A stretch of 64,000 nucleotides of DNA from Drosophila persimilis (Eukaryota; Arthropoda; Insecta; Diptera; Drosophilidae), in contig NW_020825401.1 of the NCBI RefSeq assembly GCF_003286085.1, forward strand, positions 310,001 to 374,000, in the 5' to 3' direction. Within the stretch, counting starts at the first letter, position 1; each line of letters starts with the position of its first letter. This document shows, one piece after another, positions 56,701 through 64,000 of the stretch. Made by a program: the position numbers and the translations under genes. The notes beneath the pieces were generated by a model. That model did not search any database. It was not told the origin of the DNA and saw nothing but the letters and a program-made list of their open reading frames with translations.

Positions 56701-57795
56701 ACGAGGGGGAACGTTGTGAGTTGCTGCGGACACCGCAACTCTACGGTTATACCCGATACTAAGTCAGTATGGCTCTCCTCCGGCAGACGCCGCTAATATT
56801 AATCGACACGACAAAGAGTGCGTGCGAGAGAGACAGAAAATCAGTCTGAGCGTGACGTCGGGCGCTGCGTAGCCACTGCAAATTGATTTGTTCCTTTTGG
56901 CTATAAAAATGATCTGATCTGATCCAGATTCAGCAACCTGATAGATATGGTCATTATTTATGATTCTGCGTTTTTAGTTTTCTCGAATGTGCAATATTGT
57001 TGATGCAACAGATTTTCGTCCTTTGTGTGGGCGGAAGGGGGTGGGTCGAAATTTTGAGATATACGTTTTATAGTGAGATCTAACAGGAGTGCGGATACTA
57101 AATTTGGTTACTCTAGCCATAATAGTCTCTGAGATTTGTGAATATCCCCAGATTTGCATCCTTTGCGGGGGCGGAAGGGGGTGTGGCGAAATTTTGAAAC
57201 AAACTCGTCTCGGTCTGATATATTAGGAGTGTGGATACCAAATTTGGTTGCTCTAGCTTTTATAGTCTCTGAGATCTAGGCGCTAATGTTTTACTCTAAG
57301 CAAAGCCGCCTATGCTACGTGTGTGTTAGAGAGAGACAGGGCGAGAAAAAATGAAATTGTTTTCTTGATGCTGGCTATAATAATAATACGATCCAATTCA
57401 GATTCTGCAGTCTAAAAGATATGGTCATTCTCTACGATTCTGGTTTTATCGTATCTTTAAAAATGTGGATGCCACAGATTTTCGTCCTTTGTGGGGGCGG
57501 AAGTGGGCGGGGCAAAGTTTTGAAATATTTTTGTAGCAGTGACATATCACAGAAGTCTGGATCCAAAACATCGTTGCTCTAGCTCTTATAGTCTTTGAGC
57601 ACTAGGCGCTGAAGGGGACGGACAGACGGACGGACGGACAGACAGACAGGGCTCAATCGACTCGGCTATTGATGCTGATCAAGAATATATATACTTTATA
57701 GGGTCGGAAACGATTCCTTCTGGACGTTACACACATCCACTTTTACCACAAATCTAATATACCCCAATACTCATTTTGAGTATCGGGTATAAAAA
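56701..57795 (+). mobile_element. DINE/mini-me (Helitron-like) element, copy 2
   Basis: About 1.1 kb, the same structure as 37830-38965: 5' hairpin, subterminal inverted 14-mers (56747-56760 and 57779-57792), repeated TAGTCTCTGAG modules, a shorter GGAC/AGAC tract (57615-57645) and a conserved 3' core. It has no coding capacity. Like copy 1 it interrupts a BEL gene. Confidence 0.8.
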
Positions 57796-58459
57796 TGGGA
57801 GGAGATCTGAACGCCAGCATTGTTGCGCCGGACTGCCACCCACCGCCAGTGAAGTCATCGTTACCAAGGTTGTCGCTACCCACTTTCGACGGAACATATG
57901 CAAACTATAAGAATTTCATTCACTCGTTCGAGCAAATTGTTGTGCGTGAGTCTGGATTGTCTAATATAGAAAAGTTTAATTATTTGCTGACCTGCCTCAC
58001 GGGGCCGGCATTAGATACAATTCAGGCATTCCAGGTTACAAGCGAAAACTATCCGAAGGCCCTAGCAAAATTCAAAAGCCGTTTTGATAATCCTACTCTT
58101 ATATTTTTAGTTAAACAGTCAGCAGCTTCACAGCCTAGTGGATAAGGCATCCGCTATATTAAGCTCGCTGGAGTCCATCGGCAAACCTGAGAACATTGTT
58201 CACGCTATGGTTATATATATTATAATGGAAAAGTGTGATCAGCAAACTCGGAACAAGTGGAAGGAATCGCAGGACTACAAAACTCTGCCAACCTGGCTAG
58301 CATGCACACAGCTTTTGGAACGCCACTGTCAGTTTCTCCATTCGTCTGGAAACTCGGCTGCTACTTCGTCACAACGAAAGGCTGAATCCAATAAGTCAAA
58401 TCGTCATTCTAATCACCAAATAAACTCGTCGTTTGCTATCACTAATCCGTCTTGTACAC
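57796..58459 (+). pseudogene. B4 gag, capsid region
   Basis: Frame 57795-58145 (RLSLPTFDGTYANYKNFIHSFEQI, AFQVTSENYPKALAKFKSRFDNP) shifts near 58115 to frame 58138-58464 (QTRNKWKESQDYKTLPTW, LLERHCQFLHSS). Coding stops at the solo LTR and resumes at 60424. Confidence 0.85.
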
Positions 58460-60423
58460 TGTAGCAGATAACGAAGCAGGAGGCTAGGATCTGAAACGGT
58501 AGACGAGCAGATGGAGGGTATGATCGAGGTCCATGCACGCGTTGCTGCCGGTCTCATGGTTAGTCGGGTAGAGTGGGGGTGGGGTAGGGAGAGATCGCGT
58601 CACGAGCTCGAGCATTAGGAGCAAAGACAATAAAAATAAGTTTCGCGTGCGGTTCAAGGTTCAGACGGAAGAAATTAACAGCGCAATGACAGTCTAGGGA
58701 GATGAGTCAGCGGAACGAATTCGAGCGGGAGTTGCTTGCGGTGTCATTGCAACTCGGTATGCCCACCCTTCCTTAATCGCACCAGTCCAAATATGCTGAG
58801 TAATGGGTAACGATCCCTAAACTAAACGCTCTACTTCGCTAGGTTACGTCATCTCGGCGCCACATGATCCTTTAATAACGGCAACAATTAACGGGAATTC
58901 ATTACAAACAGTTTATTCATTAAACTTTCCTACAAGCTCTCATGGCTGCTAACAGGGTAAATCTATATGTATAAAGGCTATTAAAGTAATAAGGATAATA
59001 TGTTCAAATAAGCTGCAATTAAGATTAATTATATATATAAAAATATCATGATGAAAGATCTTATTAGACTAGGGTCATCTAATTATAAGGAGTATATTCA
59101 GTAATAATGGTAATTACGTTACACAAATAGAAATACAGTCGAATAGTTTTCAGTTTAAGTGCAAAAACAAGGGACGGATGGATGCATCTTTAAAGTGCAC
59201 AGCAATTGCTTGTGGGGTAATCCCAATCATAAGTTCGGTTGTCGATAGATTCAACGATGAAAGCGCTTCCATGTGGTCGATGAGGGTGGCTGAAAACTTG
59301 TAAATATCAGTGTGTCAGAGTAGATAGGCGATATGCGCGAGTAATAGTTTTAGTTCCTTTCCTTCTAACTGCACTTTTCTTTATGATAATCCAAACAAAC
59401 CGAATCATACGAAATTAACTTTTAAGGTTAATCCTAGGGTCAGTACAATAGTGGGGTTCCAAAGTATTATTCTAATATGAAGAAATGCATGGGCATAGCC
59501 ATCATGATCGAGACACCGACTGACTTCATCAGCAACGCAACCAGTATAACGGCACCGGTAATTGTCTTCTCCTTGAGTGTTACTGTTCGTATGCGGGCGG
59601 CGTAAGCGACTTAGCAATGACGAAAGTCACTGAAGAGGGAATAGTCAATCTCACACATATGTACATATGTATGTCACTGCACTCGTAGATATAAGCCCAT
59701 CAACCGTTTTTCACTGGTGTAGGCCGAGCAAGGCTTGTATGTGTGTGGACCCACGCCGGTACACGCTGCGGTAACTACAGTGATGCTCACATGTATGCAG
59801 ACGGCACGCCGAAAGAAGATTTGGGGTCGAAGACGGCTAACACATACAGTAATCGATCGGTACGATGGATACTTATATGTGTGGCAAGGTGACGAGACTG
59901 TAGTGGGTACGGCTTACGGCACTACGACCGGCGTTTCGTACGGTATTACGTATGGCCAAACCTATGGTTAGGTTTTTAAGAAAAAAAACGAGCTTTAATT
60001 TTCTGTTGGCCGGCAGTTGGGGTACAATTTCCACTCACCCGATGGGTTCGGCCTTCGCTTAATAAACGTAGGAATGGTCGGCTGATCTTTTGACTAGATC
60101 TTAGCCACGATGAACACGCGGTAATTTCGGTCGAGGTTAGAATTTTTTTCTTTCACTGCACTACTGGAGTATTTTCCTCAGACGTCCGTCTGGGATCGCG
60201 AGTAAAATTGAAAAGAACATGCCCAAGCCACTCTCCTTCCGCTTGAGCCCTTGGTTCTCTCATTCCCCTTTTTTTTCACCACACCTTGACAGTAGCCGCT
60301 GTTAACTTATGTCATTTTTTTTTCTTGGGCATAACTGCCCAAAAGGTGCAAGGTGCATGTCTAAGGGAAGGGGAAACCGTGGGACGGTTATCCGATATTT
60401 TTGGTTGGACAGGCGCCACTACA
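58460..60423 (-). repeat. Solo LTR of the G1 type
   Basis: 1964 bp bounded by TGTAG and CTACA, flanked by a perfect 4-bp duplication ACAC (58456-58459 and 60424-60427) in B4 gag. It matches both halves of the G1 LTR. It preserves the empty B2 site (GGTAATTACGTTACAC near 59110) and lacks the env fragment and about 200 bp near 59250. The orientation (LTR start at 60423 on the minus strand) is the same as G1. Confidence 0.9.
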
Positions 60424-61854
60424 ACACTTTGTTCTAGTTCTGGCCATAAGATCTCTAATTGCGCTCAGTTCAAGGCTATGAACAGCAACCAACGGTACGA
60501 CAATGCAAAACGCCTCGGTCTCTGCATCAATTGTCTTGGAAATGGTCATAGAGTGGCGCAATGTTCATCGACTCATCGTTGCCGATCCTGTAATCGGAAT
60601 CATCATTCATCTTTGCATCACTCTCAGCCGCAACAGCCACCCCAATCATCAGCAGGACAATCTTCAACTACTGAACCGGTACTCCAACCAGCGCAACCCT
60701 CCTGGCAAACGGCTCATCAAGCTGCTTCACACTCTCATATGGAGATCGCAGCAGATGATCAAATTTTTTTGGCAACAGCTATGGTTTTGGTAAAGGATGC
60801 CACAGGTGAATACAAACTCGGTAGAGCGTTGCTTGATTCATGTTCTCAGGTTAATTTTGTAACCGAAACCTTTGCACAAAAGCTTCGCCTTCGGCGTGAA
60901 AAACACCACATTGGAATTCGCAGTATAGGAGACTCCCTTACTAGTTTGAAGGCTCGTACGACTACCTCTATTAAGTCACGTACTTCCGGCTATCAGCTCA
61001 CTCTCCAGTTTGGAATCACATCCCATATTGCCTACCAGCCAGATAATGAGATCGACATATCGAATTGGAACCTACCAGCTAACACTCCATTGGCTGACGA
61101 ATCGTTCTATAGGACTAAACGTATTGATTTGTTACTGGGGACCGAAGCCTTCTATGGAGCTCTAGCTGTTGGCCAGATTCGCATTGGTCCAAATCTTCCC
61201 ACTTTGCAGAAGACTCTTTTTGGTTGGGTTGTTGCTGGGAGGTACCAGCGGCAATATAACAGACAGCCACCATTGTGCTTGGCGACTGTAGAAGAGTCGA
61301 TCGACAAGAATTTGCAGCAATTATGGAAAGTGGACTCAATTGTCGATCCAAGCGCTAGAATGCTCCCAAATCATCGTCGCTGTGAGGACCATTTCAGGGA
61401 CACAACACATCAGGATGCCAGTGGGCGGATTGTCGTTCGCTTGCCATTTCAAGAAGATCCAAGTTGTCTTGGAAGTTCCTTCGATACAGCTCGAACTCGA
61501 TTTTTTGCCATTGAGAGACGTCTCGCTCGTCTACCGGAAATTCGCTCGCAGTATATCTCGTTCATGCAGGAATATGAAATTCTCGGCCATATGTCCCTCG
61601 TACTGAATCCTAACTTGGAAGAACCGCATTATTATATACCCCACCATTTCGTTCTGAAACCAAGCAGTACCTCGACGAAGCTCAGAGTTGTCTTTGACGC
61701 CTCTTGCCGTACAACATCTCAAAGGTCACTTAACGATCTACTTTTAGTCGGCCCTACCATTCAGGATGAGTTGTACTTGCAATTGCTGCGGTTCCGCATG
61801 CATAGGTTCGGCATCACAGCCGACAAAAATGTACAGGCAGGTTCTTGTGAGTGA
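60424..61854 (+). pseudogene. B4 zinc region, protease and RT start
   Basis: Continues gag after the solo LTR: CSSSGHKISNCAQF, CINCLGNGHRVAQC, CRSCNRNHHSSLH. The protease is RALLDSCSQVNFVTE, with Cys where Gly is expected after DS, so it is probably inactive. The BEL pre-RT follows (ISNWNLPANTPLADESFY, LLLGTEAFYGALAVGQI, LPTLQKTLFGWVVAG) and LRVVFDASCRTTSQ. A frameshift near 61830 (at the ADK/KMYRQV step) ends the frame. Confidence 0.85.
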
Positions 61855-62420
61855 GAAGGATAGAAAATTCCAGTACATTTTGTGGCGAGCATCTCCAAAT
61901 ACGGATCTTCAAACCTACCAACTCAATACAGTGACATATGGGACTGCGTCTGCCCCATTTCTCGCAACTCGTAGTTTGCATTAAAACTGCTGCTGTTAAA
62001 ACTGCATTTTATGTTGATGACCTTTTGTGTGGGGCTGATGATATAGATACACTCTTCAAACTAAATCACATCAACTCTCGCTCGTGGTCAGTTTCCATTA
62101 TGCAAGTGGCATTCAAATCATCCAGGCGTGATGGAAGACGAATCTACCAAGGAATTAAACATTTCAGAAAACTCAGTCAGCAGCACACTCGGCGTAACTT
62201 GGCATCAACGAAGTGATGCATTTAGTTTCACATTTAATCCAAAGGAAGTCTATCCCACTACCACAAAACGAACAATTTTGTCTACTGCGTCGTCGCTATT
62301 CGATCCAATCGGTCTGCTATCACCGTTAGTCATTGTCTCTAAGATCATTCTTCAGGAGTTGTGGCTTTTGAAACTCGACTGGGACGAGTCTGTCCCCCAG
62401 AATTTAAGCCACGCATGAAG
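61830..62420 (+). pseudogene. B4 reverse transcriptase core and thumb
   Basis: Frames 61766-61984 (KMYRQVLVSEKDRKFQYILW, TVTYGTASAPFLATR), 61938-62216 (catalytic FYVDDLLCGADD) and 62128-62418 (SSLFDPIGLLSPLVIVSKII). Each step is a frameshift, and the enzyme cannot be made. Confidence 0.85.
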
Positions 62421-63404
62421 CAAGTGTTTGGAATCGCTGAATTCACTGTATTCACTAGGTACCTCGTTTTTGTTTGCAGCCTGATACTAGGAGCATTCAA
62501 TTACATGCATCGATTCGGGCATACGGCGGTTGTGTTTATGTGCGCACGGAGAATTCGCTTGGACAGGTCACAGTGAAATTGTTCACTTCTAAGTCTAGAG
62601 TAGCACCAGTGAAGAAACAGTCTCTTCCGAAGCTTGAACTATGCGGCGCACATCTACTTTCTCAGTTGTATAACAAAGTCAAGGCCATATTCAGTAAACA
62701 CACTATCACATCTTATTTTTGGAGCGACTCACAGCTCGTATTGCATTGGCTGCAACAACACTCAGTCACCTTATCGACTTTTGTTGGAAATCGAGTGTCC
62801 GATATTTAGGATTTAACGTCTGATGGAAAATGGCGCTATGTGCCAACACATCAAAACCCTGCTGATATTCTGTCGCGAGGCTGTAACGTGAGCGAGTTGA
62901 TTAAGTCTCCATGGTTTTCGGGTCCTACGTTTCTAGTCGAAGATTCACTAAACTGGCCCGCCACTGGTGGAAAACTTGATATTGACATGGACGTGGTTAA
63001 CTCGGAGAATCGGAAAAGTTTGTTTGCTGCCGTACACGAGACAAATAATATCCTCAACATCGTCGATAATATCAGCTCGTACACTCACAGTCTGCGTCTC
63101 ATTGCTTGGATGATTAGGTTCATAAGGAGATGTCGGAAGCAATCGACGTTTACCACAACCTCACCGACGCCAGATGAATTTCGTTTTGCTTCACATTGCC
63201 TTATTTGGAACATTCAACAAACTCATTTTGTAGAGGACATCCGTTTACTTCAGAAGCAAAAACCATTAAAAAGCAGCTTAAAGTTTCTTACTCCCTTTTT
63301 AGAAGTCGTCAACGGATTCGAAGGTTGGTGGACGTTTGGAATACTCAGACCTACAAGACGGTCAAAAACATCCGTTGCTGCTGCCTAGTTAGTCCAAATT
63401 TGTA
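62421..63404 (+). pseudogene. B4 RNase H and pre-integrase region
   Basis: RNase H pieces at 62474-62809 (HASIRAYGGCVYVR, PKLELCGAHLL, SYFWSDSQLVLHWL). A TAG near 62807 separates them from 62840-63388 (HQNPADILSRGCNVSEL, then a variable linker). A further shift near 63340 occurs at the LRVGGR-equivalent position. Confidence 0.85.
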
Positions 63405-64000
63405 TGGAACTATATTCGCCATTTGCATCTTCGGAACTATCACGCTGGACCTAAAGCCCTAGTCGCTCTCATTCGTTTGGAGTATTGGATCGTTAACGCC
63501 AGAGACTTGGCACGTAGAATTGTTCGCTCCTGTGTACACTGCGTTCGCTACAGACCGAAGCTGCTAAAACAACTCATGGGCTCATTACCGCCTACGCGAC
63601 TCGCTCCTGCTCGACCCTTTGAACGCTGTGGAGTTGACTTTTGTGGACCCATCAACACATATCTACGCATTCGAGGAAAGGGACCTACAAAAGCATACAT
63701 AGCCGTGTTCGTTTGCCTTCTCACCAAGGCCGTTCACATCGAAGTAGTCTCTGATTTGTCAACAAAGGCGTTCTTAAACGCATTGAAACGGATGGGAGGT
63801 CGTCGTAAGCTGCCGACAGACATCTTCTGCGATAATGCCACTAACTTTGTAGGGGCATCGAATCAACTGCAGGAACTAAAAAAGTTTACGTTTTTAAAGC
63901 AGACCCAAGATGAAATCTATAAATTTTGCGCATCTGACTTTATTAATTTATTCCCCCCAGGGCACCTCATTTCGGAGGCCTTTGGGAAGCGGCAGTCAAG
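63405..64000 (+). pseudogene. B4 integrase, partial at window edge
   Basis: One open frame from about 63405 to 63950 with no early ATG: zinc site (HLHLRNYHAG, CVHCVRYRPK), Asp of CGVDFCGPINT, Asp of FCDNATNFVGAS. A one-base shift near 63957 precedes APHFGGLWEAAVK, which holds the catalytic Glu. The rest is outside the window. Confidence 0.85.

Larger units (their letters stand above)
56275..64000 (+). mobile_element. B4: BEL/Pao element, interrupted and running off the right edge
   Basis: LTR, gag, protease, RT, RNase H and integrase in normal BEL order. A DINE (56701-57795) and a solo gypsy LTR (58460-60423) are nested in gag. Pol is broken by at least five frameshifts or stops. B4 sits inside the G2 protease gene. 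Confidence 0.88.

Overview
This is eukaryotic, almost certainly Drosophila, repeat-dense DNA of a pericentromeric or piRNA-cluster kind. I found no host gene, tRNA, rRNA or CRISPR array. Every supportable coding stretch belongs to a retrotransposon, and most are broken. The insect assignment rests on the mix of families: Ty3/gypsy, BEL/Pao including a roo-like element, an errantivirus-type env fragment, an R1-clade ORF1, a CR1/jockey-like LINE, and two Helitron-like DINE/mini-me elements. Very long gypsy LTRs (about 2.1 kb, as I recall reported for Ulysses) hint at the subgenus Drosophila (virilis-like), but this is inference.

Names used here: G = gypsy-type (G0, GA, GB, G1, G2); B = BEL/Pao-type (B1 to B4). 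Left part (1-16112, + strand): G0 is an integrase remnant split by a full-length LINE (about 550-4917). After about 1.8 kb of non-coding, possibly LTR-derived DNA come GA and GB. These are two copies of one degenerate gypsy internal region repeated at exactly 4485 bp, with shared stop codons and a 31-bp LTR-like linker at the junction. Part of an LTR follows GB.

Middle left (16113-20982): a minus-strand BEL element (B1) lies between two 208-bp inverted arms. Its pol is cut by an R1-clade element of which only the 5' UTR and ORF1 remain.

Middle (20621-48176): a composite block is repeated three times in tandem (junctions at 25633/25634 and 30962/30963). Each block holds part of the B1 LTR, an unassigned repeat R, the end of a G1-type LTR, and the 5' LTR plus gag of a roo-like element (B2). 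Only the third block continues into B2 pol, env remnant and 3' LTR. B2 is interrupted by a DINE (37830-38965) in pol and by a young, nearly intact BEL element B3 (40884-47714, matching 5-bp target duplications) just before its 3' LTR. Block 2 is a mosaic of block 3-like and block 1-like sequence.

Right part (48177-64000): the rest of the long G1 LTR, then G1 pol on the minus strand. G1 pol is interrupted by G2 (minus), which is interrupted by B4 (plus), which runs off the right edge. B4 is itself interrupted by a second DINE (56701-57795) and by a solo LTR of the G1 type (58460-60423, 4-bp target duplication). That solo LTR still carries the uninterrupted site into which B2 inserted in the G1 LTR. 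The order of insertion can therefore be read directly from the nesting: G1 before B2 before B3, and G1 before G2 before B4 before the solo LTR.
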